Notes: generated by a model from the letters alone, not told the origin. DNA of 64,000 bases from Hyaloscypha bicolor E (GCF_002865645.1 NW_020194627.1:558001-622000), one strand, 5' to 3'. Counted from the stretch's first letter, positions 39,001-53,100 are shown. Translations and numbers: made by a program.

Positions 39001-39092
39001 ATTAAATTAATAATATTAAATTAATAATATTAAATTAATAATATTAAATTAATAATATTAAATTAATAATATTAAATTAATAATATTAAATT
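39001..39092 (+). repeat. Left 92-bp tandem array (14-bp unit x 6.6)
   Basis: Six exact copies of ATTAAATTAATAAT plus the first 8 bases of a seventh. Identical in length, phase and sequence to the right array. Confidence 0.95.
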
Positions 39093-41052
39093 GAAGGATA
39101 TAGTTAAGGGGGCTTTCAATATTATATTCCTCACGGGATCATCAAATAATATATAATTTTAAATTTTGATAATTTTATTATGATTAAAAATATTTTATGC
39201 CGAATAATATAAATAAATTAAGAAATAAATAATATGAGTAAAGGATTATAATTTTTGACTATTTTTCGAAGATAACATTTCAAACTTTATTATCTTTATT
39301 ATCTTAAGAGAAAATAATTAATAAAAACTTGAAGAAAAATTAGTATACATTTTATAGTTAAATAGATAAGTAGATTCGTATTTAGAATAGAAAATTATAA
39401 AGGCTTAAATAAATTTTCATTGAAATTTAAGCGAATCTATATAAAAATATGATTTAGGGATTATTTAAGAAATATAATTAACTCATAAATAGAAATTAAT
39501 AATAAATTAAAGATGAAAATAGTTGATCTATAATTTTTGGGAAAAATATCATTTTATATAATATTTATTTATCGAAAAAATTTAAAATATAATAATAATC
39601 ATAAAAATTTAATTAAAAATTATTTTCTTTATTCGAAAATTATTATTCAAAAATTATTGAAATATTTTCTTTAAGAGAAATATTTAAGATAAAAAATTAT
39701 TATTCTAATTAAATTATTTCAATATTATTTTCTTAATATTTTTTATCTAATAATATTTTGAAAAATAAAAATAATATAATAATTATTTCATAATAAACGA
39801 TAATAAAATTTAAATATTTATTAAATTAATTTCGGTAAATAAATAGATTAATATATTTTATATAATCTCCAGAAAAAGATATAACGGAAAATTTTATAAT
39901 CTCGGATAATATTATTATAAATAATAAAATATAAATAATATTTATCTTTCTATTAATTATAAACTTTCTTGAAAAATAATTTTTATTAATGAAAAAACAT
40001 TAAATATTTCTTTTATTATATTCTAAAGCTAAAAAAAATAATCTTATTTTTGAGCGATAAATTTCAAAATCATTATTGATCAAAAATTATAATGAAAATA
40101 TGATTAATATTTTTGATAAAAAATTTTTTTTAGCATAATTAATTTTCATTTATTAATTTATTTTTCTTATGAATATATCATAAAATATTTTAGGCTCGAT
40201 AAAATTCCTTAAATGATAATTTTCAATTCTTTGATTTTATTTTATCGAAAATAAATTGAAAAATATTTTTTTAAATATTCTTTTTAAATATTCTTTTTTT
40301 TTAATATTATTTTAATAAAAGAAATAAATTTCGAAAATTTATGATTCGAAGAGCTAAACAAAATTTATTAAGAAAAATATTATTATAAATCAAATCTAAT
40401 TTAATTATTATAATTTAATTATTATTAATTTAATTATTATAATTTAATTATTATAATTTAATTATTATAATTTAATTATTATAATTTAATTATTATAATT
40501 TAATTATTATAATTTAATTATTATAATTTAAATAATTAAATTTGCTTTAATTAATCTTTATATTATAAATTCAAATCTAAAGAATTAGAAATAATAATAG
40601 AATTTTATTTCAGATATAGAAAAATGAAAATTATTAAGAAATAAAATAATAAAGAATAAAAATATTTTTCTCAAATATTGAAGAATATATTATTTATTAT
40701 TCATAATTTGATTATTAAAATTTATTAAAGAATATTTAAGAAAATATTTAAGAAAATGAAATTTGATCTATATTCGAATTTTCTTAATAATATTATTTAT
40801 TAAACAAAATAAAAAAAAGAAAATCTTAATTCTTTATATTTTAATTATCTTTATAATAATTAAGCTTTTTTCATTAATTTATAATATTTATAATTCGATA
40901 AAGTTATATAATTAAATATTTTATTAATTATTATTATAAAATCTTTGATAAATTTGATTTGAATTTTTAAAATAAAGAATTTTCAATTTAATTTATTTAA
41001 TAGTTAAAAATATTTTGATAAGTATATAAAAAAAAAAAAAAAAAAAAAAAAA
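39093..41052 (+). mobile_element. Unclassified 1.96-kb retroposon-like insertion ending in poly(A)
   Basis: It starts GAAGGATATAGTTAAGGGGG and ends in about 26 A residues (41028-41053), as products of target-primed reverse transcription do. It lies exactly between two identical 92-bp tandem arrays. The base pattern differs from the surrounding RIP-type DNA: it is AT-rich but keeps many TGA/TCA/TCGA words. No open frame of useful length in the standard code, and I see no RT motif. It contains its own 14-bp tandem array near 40400-40530. Nature unknown: a degraded LINE, a processed RNA copy or another kind of retroposon are all possible. Confidence 0.5.
40396..40533 (+). repeat. Internal 14-bp tandem array
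   Basis: Roughly nine to ten copies of AATTTAATTATTAT within the insertion. The unit is similar to, but not the same as, the reverse complement of the flanking arrays. Confidence 0.85.
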
Positions 41053-41144
41053 ATTAAATTAATAATATTAAATTAATAATATTAAATTAATAATATTAAA
41101 TTAATAATATTAAATTAATAATATTAAATTAATAATATTAAATT
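41053..41144 (+). repeat. Right 92-bp tandem array (14-bp unit x 6.6)
   Basis: Exact copy of the array at 39001-39092, following the poly(A) run directly. Confidence 0.95.
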
Positions 41145-42402
41145 TATTAATTTAAACGAAATTAATTAGAAATATAATATTTAAGTTTAGATTTCTTAAT
41201 CTTATTATTATCTTAAAATAAAGTCTATATCTTTTTACTTTTAATAATTCTTTATTTTATTATTTCTTATTTTTATAAAAAGAGCTTTAATAACTTCTTA
41301 AATATATAATAAATAATAAGTTTTATTAAACTAATAATTTTAAATAATTTCTTATAAATTGTCTTTTTTATAAATTCTTTTACTTTAAACTAGATATAAG
41401 CTTAAAAGAATTATTATAATAAATAATTTGTTTTATTTTTTTCTTTTTATAAAACAAGAATTAGAAATATAAAATTAATAGAAATATTATTAATTCGAAA
41501 AAAGTAATTAAATATATAAATATTAAGCTATTTCAATATATTATTTATAAAATAATTAATAATAATCTTTAGAAACTATTTAAACTAGACTTTAAAAACT
41601 TTATTTCTTAAGAAAACTTAAATAAATTCAATTTTTATAAAACTAGTATATTTATATAAAATTCTTTAATATAATAATATATATATAATAAAATAGTAAT
41701 ACTTTATTTATTATAAATACTTTACTTATTATTATTAAAAAAAGAAATAATATATAATTAAATAAAGCTATTTCAAAAACTTAATTAGATTTTTAGAAGA
41801 AATTAATTCTTTTAGAAAACAAGTACCTATAATTAATTATTTTTATAATTATTTATATTATTATCTTTTATCTTTTTATTAAATTTAGATATTAATATAA
41901 AAATAAATAGAAATAGAAGTATTATAATAAAAGCTTAAAAAGCAAAAACTAGAAAAAATAATATACTTTTACTAGTTTTATTACTATTATTATAAACAGA
42001 TTCAAACATTTTCTAATTACTTTTTATTATTAGATTTATTAGAGAAATAATTAAGATTTATATTAAAAAAATAAATCTATAATAAATCTATAATAATAGT
42101 TTTATTTATAAACTTATTATTTTATATAATATTTATTAATATATAGAACTTTTATAAAAGGCACTTATAAGAGCTTTTTTTATTATATTAAAAAAGCTAG
42201 CTTAAGACTTTTTTTATAATAATTAATTATTTTATTATATATTTAATAATATTTATATAAATATTTATAACTTTTTTAAAGGCCTTAAATTCTAATATTA
42301 AAATTTAAATAAATAAAATATTATTATTTTAATTTTTATAATATTTAAGGCTATTTAATTATTAATTAATAAGTTATATTAATTATAATATAGTTTTATT
42401 AT
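41145..42402 (-). other. Continuation of repeat R3, then AT-rich sequence without gene
   Basis: The first few hundred bases resemble R1 from about 7113 onward. After about 41300 I cannot support an assignment. No open frames. It ends at the left LTR of copia D. Confidence 0.4.
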
Positions 42403-42685
42403 TAGTTTACTAGTAATATATAGTACTATTATATAAGTTATAGAATACTATTTATATATAGTTAGTAAAGTTATTATTATCTAGAAGTAAGAATTATAGT
42501 ATTATAGTATTAATATATAATCCCTAAATCTACTAAATCTAAAGAAGTCTAGTCTACTAGTTAAATTACTAATAGGATACGAGGTTATATAACTATATCC
42601 CGTATCTTATATCCCATTACCTATATCCTATATCCCGTATCCCGTAATTATATATATAACTCCTAAAGAAATAGCTATACTAATA
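42403..42685 (-). repeat. 3' LTR of copia D
   Basis: 283 bp; contains a run of short TATCCCG/TATCCTA units at about 42595-42655, facing an upstream GGATACGAGG block. Confidence 0.8.
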
Positions 42686-43079
42686 CTAGAAACTTTCTAA
42701 AAATATAAAGAAATAGTATTTTCCTCTAATTATATATAAATTTCCTAATCCGGTCTAGTACTAGATTCCCAAATACTCTATATATCTATATTGCTTTTAA
42801 GGGTTTTAGTTATATACTAAAGGCTATAGCCTTTTATATATAACCTTTATTCTTATAATATTCTGTTATTCTATATATCTATTTTCTATTCTATCTATAT
42901 TTAATCTATTCCTCTATATCTAATTATATAGTATTCGTATTAATTAGGTATTTAAGAATATTTATTAGGTTTAATTTTATTATAAAATCGGCAGAATTTA
43001 ATTCTTCCTTAATTTATTTAACTTTTGTAATTTCTTATTATTTATATACCTGGCGGAGGTATATTATATTAATTATTAG

Positions 43080-43640
43080 ATACTTTTCTCGAATAGTTCC
43101 TAATTTAATAAGGTATTCGTATAATAACTTTAAATTTATATAGACTACTAGTAATAGTTCTATTTCTAGTACTTTATTAATTATAGATTTAACTAAAGTA
43201 CTTATATTAAAACTATAAGCTATATTATAGAGTTCCGAAGCTAGAATGCTTCTAGTAACTCTCTTATATTTAGTAAAGAACTAGTAGATAATATTAGTAT
43301 ATCTAGTTCCGTTTACTAGAACTAGAATATATCCGATTTAAAAAAAGAGATTTCTATTATTTATAAATGAAATATCTATAAAAATAATTAAATATAAGAA
43401 CTTCTTTACTAGCTTTATAAATTTTAGTTTTCTAGTAGTATTTTTAATTTGCTATTAAACGTACTTATTATATGCCTTTATATTAGTTTTCGAAAATTTA
43501 ATAGCTTAAATAGTAATTAATAAGTTATATAAAGCTTCTAGTTAATAAACTAATATAATATATGCTTTTCTAATATACTAGGTAATATATTAGTTCTTAA
43601 TAGAGAGATCTTAATAAATAGTGCCCCTATTACTTATAGT
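43080..43640 (-). pseudogene. Ty1/copia RNase H relic (element D)
   Basis: The frame is largely readable on the minus strand. 'KKFLYLIIFIDISF' carries the first catalytic Asp. 'KYKRVTRSILASELYNIAY' is the family's conserved block with a catalytic Glu, followed by a 'VVYINLKLLYEYL' block where Asp has become Asn. Interrupted by several stops. Confidence 0.8.
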
Positions 43641-46600
43641 AGTAGTATTCTTTATAGAAATAGTTTAGAGGTTTTTATACTAGTATTTCTATATAAAGGT
43701 AATTCTAGTAGTATTTATATAGATAATACTTCTATTAAACTTGAGATTATAGTTAATAGTAAGGCATTTATATTCTTTAGCTAAGAACTTAGCCTTTTAG
43801 AGCTTTAGTTATTCTGTTTTTATAAAATTATTAGTTCTAATAAATAGAGTATTATTAGTTTAAAGGCTAATAATTCCGAAGAATTACTTGTTATAGAAGA
43901 GGCAAGAGTTATAAGTTAACTATTTTATAGAAAGCTTATTAATATAGTAGGAATAGTAAGTCTTAAACTAGTAGTTCCTAGCTTCTGATATATTATATAG
44001 TAGTTTTATAATTTTTAGAACCGAATTATTATTTAGATTTAGCTCTCTAGTAAGCTTATAAGGTGAGTTAATATAAAAATTATAGTCAAGTAAAGTTATT
44101 AATTAGATATAAGCTTATAAGATATTATATAAATATAGTTCCGTAATATCTATTATTATAGTAATAATACTAAAAATAATTCTCTAGCTAATATATTAAA
44201 TAGTAGATAATTATATTAATACTATATATTTTTTATTATTATTATAAGTTTGAATAACTAGTTTTGACTTTTTAAACTCTCTCTTTATATCCTTATTCTT
44301 AATCTTATTAATAAACCGGGAGTTAAAGATATATATCTTCTTTAGTACCTGAAATCTAAAAGTAACTTTAAATATATTCTTTTTTAGGAAGCTAGTAACT
44401 TTAACTTAATAGAAGTCCTTATATAGGTTATTATCCTATAGGAATACTATAAAATCCGGGTTCTTATAAAAGTATCCTCTATTATACTTTAGTAGAATAG
44501 TAGAAGGAATTATACCTATATTACTTTTAGTATTATTATAGAGTTTAGGAATAGGTTTAAGTTTAGGGCTATTAGTAATAACCTTAATATTCCCTATATA
44601 AAAGGGCTTTATAGAAATTAAGTAGAAGATAGTATTACTATATAGTAGAGCTAATATATAGTTCTTTCTATTAATGGCTACTAGCTTATATAGTCTATTC
44701 TAATTACTAAATTAACTAGTATTTCCCTTATATTATATAAGAATATCCGAATTTAAGAGAAGTTTATAGATATTAGTAGTACTAGAACTATTTTGGGTAT
44801 TTAGGATATTTATAATCTAGTATCTAGCTTAAAGCTTCTGAATTTCTATTATTATCTTCTTAAGTACTACTAATTACTATAATATAGTTAGTAATAAAAT
44901 ATTATATTCGGTTATTCGAGATAAAATGCCATAAACCAAGAGAATTAGGATAATACTATTAGATCTAGTAGAATTATTAATGGCCTTAAAAGCTATTTAA
45001 AATATAGTATTTTTATTAATTCTATTAATTTCGGCTATAATAATAAGATAAGTATATTAAATCGGGCTATAGTAATATTCTATAATTCCGATAGAATTAT
45101 AAGCTTTTATAGAAATAATTTTAACCTTAGTTCCTATAGTATTTATAAGCTAAATAAATTTCTTACTAATAAACTACTTTCTAGTATTTACTATAATCTA
45201 ATTAGGAGGGCCTAAATAGGTATTAATCTAATACTATTTTAGGATATTTCAAGTATATAATATACTAATATTTTAAAGCTATTAGCCGGCTTAATATTAA
45301 ATACCTTTATTAATAATATAGAATATAGGCTTACTAGAAATATAAAAAATATTAATAATAATAGAATAGTTAAAGCTAATATTATCTCTTAGGTTAAACT
45401 TAAATTATTTTAGTAATTATCCGAATTTCTAATATTACTTATAATACTTTATAAGATATTTAAGGGCTTCTATATTAATATTATAGCTTGCTTATTCTAG
45501 TATGTTTTGGAGTTTACTAATAGATAGATAACTAAAATAATAATATAGATATTATAATTCGACTTTTATAAGAAAGCAAAAGTTATAAGTAAAGAATTCG
45601 GAAATAAAGCTTTATAGAATAATATTCCAAAGCAAAAAAGAGTATTTAAAACATTATATTACAGGTATAAAGCATTTATTAGAAATATGAAATAATTAGT
45701 AAGATTATTAAAGTAAACTCCTAGTTTATTTATATTAGCTAAGCTAAATAAAAATAGAATCTTTATAGGTATAATATGGAATTATACTTACCTAATTAAT
45801 ATTCTTACTATTATAGATCTAATAAAGGATATAGATCTAATACTAAACTAGATATTAACTTAATCTTTAGTAGTTTTATTAAGTTAGATATTACTATTAG
45901 TTTATTATAAAGCTTGGAATTAGTTAAAACTAGTAATTAAGAATCTGGAGGCTCTAGTATTAATTATAATTCTATAAAAGTAGTAAGTATTATATCTTAA
46001 TATATTATTAATTATAAATATCTAGATATCTTCTATTTATTTAATAAACTCTAAGATATGGTTTTTGCCTATTATCTAATATATAAGGGAAAGAGAAATA
46101 AGGTTATCTATAAGAGTATTAGTTATAGGAATAGCAGAAATAGGGGCTATAGGAGTAGCTAGAAAGCTTTTAATAAAAGTAAAATAGGAATTAGAATAAT
46201 ATTTTTTTCCTTTATTCATTTCTGCTAATAAAGCTTTAAAAGTATTATTTACTAGTTTATTCTTATTATTCTTATTATTCTCTTCTTTTTCGAATTCGGT
46301 AATATACTATATATAAGTATTACTAAGGCATTTATTAAAATTATAGGTATTTTGGGATCTAAATTAGTAAATATTTCTATTCTTAAATTAAGCCTTTTTA
46401 GTCTCTTATTTCTCTGGTATATATTTCTATAAATAGTATTCGGGTCTCTTATATATAAAATATAACTTCGGAGTATAATTATTATAATTATAGGGCTTGA
46501 AATAGTTATTACAGGTTCCGAAGTTATAGCTAGGTCTGTATTAATAATTTCCGGATAAATAGTAATTTAAAGAATTTTGAGAATAGTATTATTAATTAGT

Positions 46601-48371
46601 AAAGTAGGTTTTAGTAATAATTTATTACTTCTTCTTATAAGTAGTAATAGATAATTAGAGCTTATTAATAAGCTGGCCGAAATTATTAGGAAAGTCCGAG
46701 ACTATATATTAATATACTAGTAAGCCTTAATAGGAGGTAATAATCTTATTATATAGGAATTTGGTACTTTATAAAACAGAAGTAAGGCTATATTATAATT
46801 TATATAGATTATTAATTAGTATTTAGACAAGCTTAAATATTGTCTTTTTAGGGTTCTTTACTATTATAGTTACTAAGATAGTAGTATTCTATTTATCTAA
46901 ATTTTAATAATAGAAACCAGGGCCTTTAAAGAAGCTACGGATATTTATATAGGCCTCTTTATATATATAGTTCGAGAGCTAGTTATTATAGAAGTAGTCT
47001 TATACTAGTTCCTTTAATATAGTAGGAAAAGCTTTTACTAGTATTTTTTCTGGGAGTTCTATATATTAGTAGATATTAAGGAAAATAGTAAATTTATAAT
47101 TAAAACTACTATTAGTTCCGTTATACTTCTATACTTTAGAATATATCTTTACTATTTCCCTAATAAGTTTCCTAGTAGAAATAGTAGATACTAATTAATA
47201 ATAGTTCGGATTTGGTAGTAATACTAGTAATAATAAAAGTAAAAGTAATAAATAGCCTTAATTTAGAAGAGATAGATAAATAGCTTGATTTCTTGACTAA
47301 GATTATCTAGTTCTTTTATATCTAGTTCTATCTAGAGTAAGATAAACTAATATAATAGATCTCTAAAGAAGATCTATTTTAATTGGATTATTATTAATAA
47401 TATTAGCTTTATTCTATATATTTTTTATCTTTTCTTGAGTAAGATTAAGAAAGAATTATATAATAGTAAGGTTTCTATAGTTCTATTTAATATAAATATT
47501 ACTATACCGAAATTAGGCTTAAAGATTTTATATAAGTATATAATTAATTAGACTATATACTATAGTATTAAAGTTTTTAAAGTTATCCTGAAATAGATCT
47601 TATAGATTATTATTACTCTTTCTATATAAGATATACTAATATATTTTAGTAATTATATATTCCTAAAATTTAGCCTTTATTATAATTACTAGATTAATAC
47701 CGTTCTCCTATTTCTTAATTAGTTCCTTTCTCTTATTAGTATCTATACTAGACCGAGTTCAGGTTCTCTCTAGTATATATATATGATTTATAGTAAAAGG
47801 GGTTTAAAGATAAGATAGTTTATAGTAGGTTTATAAAAAGGGTTTAGTAATAAAGGTATCCAGATATCTGGTTTAGATATTAGATATCTAATAAGGTATT
47901 AAAGTAAATATTTCGCCCTTAAATATTTCGTCTATAATAAGAAATTTAGGAAGTGAAATACTATAATTCCGGGAGAATCTAAAGCTCAAAGAACTCGATT
48001 TAATAGTAAAATCGAAGTAGTAGTTAAAGAGCTTTAAGGACATATATAGGATATATATTCTAGAGAAAGGGTCCTATAGATACGGGTATTATATAAGTAG
48101 AAAAGATAGTTTTTAAGAAAGTAGTCTTAGGGCTAAAAGAAGTTAGTTTTAAAGAATAGTAGAAGTTAAATAAATAAATAGTTAAATAACTAACTATTTA
48201 TTAATTAGTAAGAGCTAAATATCTTCTTTATAAACTATTAAATACTTTTATAAAGTTAATAAGTAATTCCCTTCTTTAATATAGAATAGACTAGATTTGT
48301 TTTAGGCTATTAAATACTTTTAGGACTAATCTAAAATCTTCTCTAATTTATATATATAAACTAATTAGTAT

Positions 48372-48654
48372 TAGTTTACTAGTAATATATAATACTATTA
48401 TATAAATTATAGAATACTATTTACATATAGTTAGTAAAGTTATTATTATCCAGAAATAAGAATTATAGTATTATAGTATTAATATATAATCCCTAAATCT
48501 GCTAAGCCTAAAGAGATCTAGTCTACTAGTCGAGTTACTAATAAAATACGAGGTTATATAACTATATCCTATATCTCATATCCTATTACTTATATCCCGT
48601 ATCCCGTATCTCGTAACTATATATATAACTCCCAAAGGAATAGCTATACTAATA
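48372..48654 (-). repeat. 5' LTR of copia D
   Basis: 283 bp, same length and family as the left copy, with the same short-unit run at about 48560-48625. Confidence 0.8.
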
Positions 48655-49785
48655 CTTATATTTGCTTTATAAAGTATTAAATTTCTTTATAACAAAATTA
48701 TTAGTATTTATTAAAATTCTCGAATATATATATATAATTTTAGATCTTTTTATAAATCTTAGATAGCTTATTAATATATTCTAATTATTTATTATTATAT
48801 ATAAAAGTAAATAATATATTAATTTTAATATTTTTTCTTTATTAATTAATAATATTATTTAACTAACTATTAATTCGAAAATTATTTATATTTTAGTTAT
48901 AATTATAAAAACTTTAATAATTATTTAAATAACTAAAAGCCTTATAATTTTAATAATTATTTAAATACTTCGAAATTATACTTTATATATAAGAAATCTA
49001 ATTATTATTTCTAGAAATATATATCGGAAAAATAATAAGCTAAAAAGATTTAATTTAGAATTAGAAATTTTAATTAATTTAATAATAAAATATGAAACTC
49101 TTATAATTTTAATAAATACTTTAATAATACTTACTTATAATATATAATTAAAACTAATAAATAATAAGAAAATAAAATAAGAAAAATAAATTAAATAATG
49201 CTTTTAAAGCCTTTCTAATTAATATAAATAATTAAAAAATTAATATTTAGATTAATATTTTATTTTAATTAAAAGTCTTTTAGCTACTTTTATTATATTT
49301 ATAATTATAACTAATATTCTTATAAATAACTTTAATTCTCATTCTTTTATATATTAATTAATAAGTAAAAACTATATTTTAGAATCTAATAAATTATTAA
49401 TAAAACTAGTAATAAAAGATATTTAAATTATTATAATTAAAGATATTTTCAAATATAATATCTATTATATTAATAAAGTTATAATTAATATTAAAGTTTT
49501 TAAATATTTAATTATTTGTTCTAACTAATTTCAAGTTTTATAATAAATTAATAATAGTATTAAATTTAATAAAATTATTAAAAATCAAGATAATATCTAG
49601 TTTAGTATTAGATTTATAATAATAAAAATACTAATTAAATAAATATAATTTTATATTATATTTATAAAAAAAAATTTTTATTCAATTTAGTAATTATAAA
49701 TAAAATAGACGTTTATTTTAATAATTTTATTAATAATTTTAATAATTTTACTAAATATTATATATTTATAATATAATATTTAAAA
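48655..49785 (+). pseudogene. Copia relic E, 5' part (gag/protease side)
   Basis: AT-rich, with stops in all frames. Near its end the plus strand reads 'FLFNLVIINKIDVYFNNFIN'-like protein, matching the protease-end block (TPFLFCLQDMDRLGVRHDNL type) seen intact at about 63600. It is cut at 49785/49790 by gypsy C; the other half resumes at 57639. Confidence 0.55.
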
Positions 49786-49790
49786 TATAA

Positions 49791-50058
49791 TATATATAGG
49801 GTTATATCTAACTTAAAAACATATAATAAACCTCGTATATTACAAGTATTAATTAGGGAGATTAGTAGCCCTTTAATATCCCAACTAACTACTATTTATA
49901 TTATATATATTAGATTTATAAATTACTAATTATATATATACTATTAGGGCCTCTTATTTAGAGGGGGCTTCTCTAGACCTTATAGAAAAGATAGAGATTA
50001 GTTTTATAATATACTAATTTATTCTATTATCTTATTACCTACTAATAAATACCTTATA
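49791..50058 (+). repeat. 5' LTR of gypsy C
   Basis: 268 bp, TATATATAGG to ACCTTATA. Matches 57346-57638 apart from transitions and one insertion of about 22 bp in the right copy. Confidence 0.82.
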
Positions 50059-52429
50059 AGCTAATCTCTCTATCTTTAAAGGAGATAGTTTAATAAGTAA
50101 TTATATCTTGAAATCTATAAAATATATAACTTCTTACTAGAGCTATTTCTATAGAAGAAGTTAACTAGATTAATCCTAATATAGGTAATAGTAAAGGCTT
50201 ATTTAATACTTTTAATAGAGCCTTTCAGGAGCCTCCGAGAGCCAGTAATAATAATAGAAATAATTCCGGTAATAATTAAAATACCGAGATTAATACCCAA
50301 GTTACTATTACCCAAGCTATAGAATAGGGCTTATATACTAAAGTCGAAGTACTCTAATAAAAGCAAGAATTAGTAAATATAATTAACTAGTATATTCTAT
50401 AATTAGAATAATATAAGAATATTCTTAGGAATATCTTACGGTTTATTATATTTTATAGAAACTCTATTTATAAATCTATTTCTTTTTTCTTAATAATTCT
50501 TATTAGGAAACTTCCTAAAATAGAATTAGAACCTATTTCCTTTTCTAATATAATAAGTTTTGAGAGTAATTTTAATACTATTTATTAGAAGTTATTATAT
50601 AATATTCTAAAGATATATTTAAACTAAGAGAAGCTTTTTAAAGTCCGGATACCTGACTTATATTATAGAAAGTTCTTTAAGAAATAGAAAATATTTATAT
50701 TCTTCTGGAAGGCAGTCTTTAGAATCTAACCTTAGACTTATAATAGATATTCTTCTAGAATTAATTCTACTATAAGTACTTTTAGGAACAAATTTTATAA
50801 TACTTGGAAGGCTATAATAAAGTAAAGCCTATTATTATATAAGATTTATTAGAAGTAATTCAAGGCCTATTTGGCTAATATATTTCAAGTACTTTAAATC
50901 TATTAATAAGATATCTTTAAAGAACTCTGAGATCTTTATTAGAAGAATAGTAAAATAATTACTAAATTATATATTTAAATAATTAGTCTTGAAGTTAACT
51001 AGGACCTATATTTTAAAAGAAACCGGATCCGGACTCTTAATACTACTTTATCTAACTATAAGACTTATTAGATACTTATATCTATTCTTTTAGGAAATAA
51101 GGTAGTATTTATTTCTAAATAGCTTAAGAAAGCTTAGAAAACAAAATATACTACTTATCTCAAATTAAGGAAAGTAAAGGCAGGAGAGTCTAGTAAGGGT
51201 AATTCTATTTCTAAGAACTTTAATTTAGTAAATTCTAATTTATAAGACTATTAAAAAAGAAAGAATAAGTTCCAAAAGTTATATAAGAAATCTTTAGGTA
51301 GTATTTTAGCCTCTTTAAGGCCTTAATAGAATACTAGTTCTATTTCAGGTATAGTTTATTAGATTTATAAATAAAAAGAATATTTCTTAAAAAATATAAA
51401 ATATTTCAAATATATTAAATAGGCTTAATAGAATCCTAATAAGGCCAAAACTATAAAAGAGTCAAAGTATTTATAGAAGTAGATTAATACTATTATTATA
51501 GAGGAGTATTTTAGAGGAGATTTTTCTAAGAAATAAAGAAAAGAGAAAACTAAACCTTAAATATTAATAATTTTAGCTATAATAAAAAAGATATATTATT
51601 TTATATAATTATTTAAATAAGATTAATATAGCTAGAAATAAATACTTTACAGATATATAGTAGATTTAGTAATATTGGATTAGACTATAACTTTCTTAAT
51701 AATAATTGGGCTTAAAGCCAGAACTTTATTACTTTAGCTAAATATAATTAAGAATTTATAACCTTTTATAGGAATAGATTTAAGGTTTATTAAGCCTATA
51801 ATCTTAAGGTATTTATTATAGATAATTATAATAAAATATATTCTTTTAAGCTCCGGTTCTATAAATATAAGAATATTAGCTCTTATAGTCTTATTTTCGG
51901 TATAGAATTTTATAAAGTAATTCTTATATAATATATAGACTATATTAAGAAATAAGAAATATATATATTTATATAATCTAATAATATTAAGATTCTAATA
52001 CTAAAAGAATTCGGTAAGGAGCTTAACCAGTATCCTAAGCTAGTATTTTAAGTCTTATTTTTAACTAAAGGCAAATATAACTATTCTAGATAATAGATTT
52101 TATATATTTATAATAGTTATTAGATTTCTATTTTATTATATAATTCTAGTAATATTAAATAGGAGTTTTTAATATAGCAAATTAATACCTTCCGGAAAGG
52201 GGCTTTAGAGATATCTATTTATTTCTGGAATAATAAATACAAAAACTTCTTAAAGGTTTTTAATTCTAATAAAGCTTTAGAACTTCCTAATCTTAATAGT
52301 ATTAAATACTCTATTAATATAGACGATATAGTCTCGTATAAGCCTTTATATAATTTATTAGAAACCTAATTAGAAATATTATATTTGTATTTATAAGATA
52401 TATTTTATAAATATTAGATAAGATTTAGT

Positions 52430-53100
52430 AAAAGCCTAATAGAAATACCTATTCTTTTTATCTCTAAAAAGAATAAAAAACTATATCTTTATATTAATTA
52501 TTATAGACTTAATTAAGTTATAATTAGAAATCGGTATCTGCTTTCTTTTATTAATAAAACTTTTAACTGGCTCTAAGGAATTAAAAATTTTATAAAGCTG
52601 GATTTTAAAAATATATATTATTAGATAAGAATTCATAAAAAATACAAATAAAAGACAGCTTTTAGAATCTATTATAGCTATTTTAAATATCTTATAATAC
52701 TTTTTAAGCTAACTAATATATTAGCTATATTTCAAATATATATTAATACTATATTTATAGAACTCCTGAATTATTTTATAGTTATTTATTTAGATAATAT
52801 CTTTATTTATTCCCGAAATAAAAATAAATACTATAATTATATTTACTAGATATTTATTAGGCTATATAAATATAATCTGTTTTATAAACTTAATAAATAC
52901 GAGTTTAATATTAAGAAAGTCGAATTCTTAGGTTTCCTTATTAGAATAGAAGGTATTTATACGGATTCTGAACGGGTTTATAGTATTATTAAATAGCTAG
53001 AACTAAAATCGTTCTATAATATTTAAATATTTCTTAGATTTACTAATTTCTATTATAGGTTTATCTATTATTATTCTCAGGTAATTATAAACTTAATAGA
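52430..53100 (+). pseudogene. Ty3/gypsy reverse transcriptase relic (element C)
   Basis: Well-preserved RT blocks: 'FISKKNKKLYLYINYY' (family KKDGKLRLCVDYR), 'RNRYLLSFINKTFN', 'IKNFIKLDFKNIYY.IRI', 'FKLTNILAIFQ' and 'YLDNIFIYS' (normally YLDDILIYS; the second Asp reads Asn, a G-to-A change). The 'VEFLGFLIR.EGI' block follows. Inactive. Confidence 0.85.

Larger units (their letters stand above)
42403..48654 (-). mobile_element. Ty1/copia retrotransposon D, RIP-inactivated
   Basis: Bounded by two 283-bp direct repeats (42403-42685 and 48372-48654). Minus-strand relics follow the copia order integrase, RT, RNase H. Integrase core is at about 45750-45000 ('GPPNQIIVNTRKQFISKKF', then a 'NSIGIIEYY' segment). 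RT is at about 44450-43900. RNase H is at about 43640-43080 ('FIDISFINNRNLFF', 'FFTKYKRVTRSILASELYNI'), ending near the 3' LTR. Gag/protease should lie at 46-48.3 kb. Flanking 5-mers ATTAT and CTTAT do not match cleanly, so the target duplication is unproven. Confidence 0.82.

Noticed and set aside
39093..39150. tRNA-derived SINE head (A-box and B-box) at the start of the poly(A) insertion
   Set aside because: TAGTTAAGGGGG and GGGATCATCAAAT fit the box consensuses only loosely, and no tRNA fold can be drawn.
39001..41144. CRISPR-like array
   Set aside because: Units are 14 bp, head-to-tail without spacers, in a fungal transposon setting.
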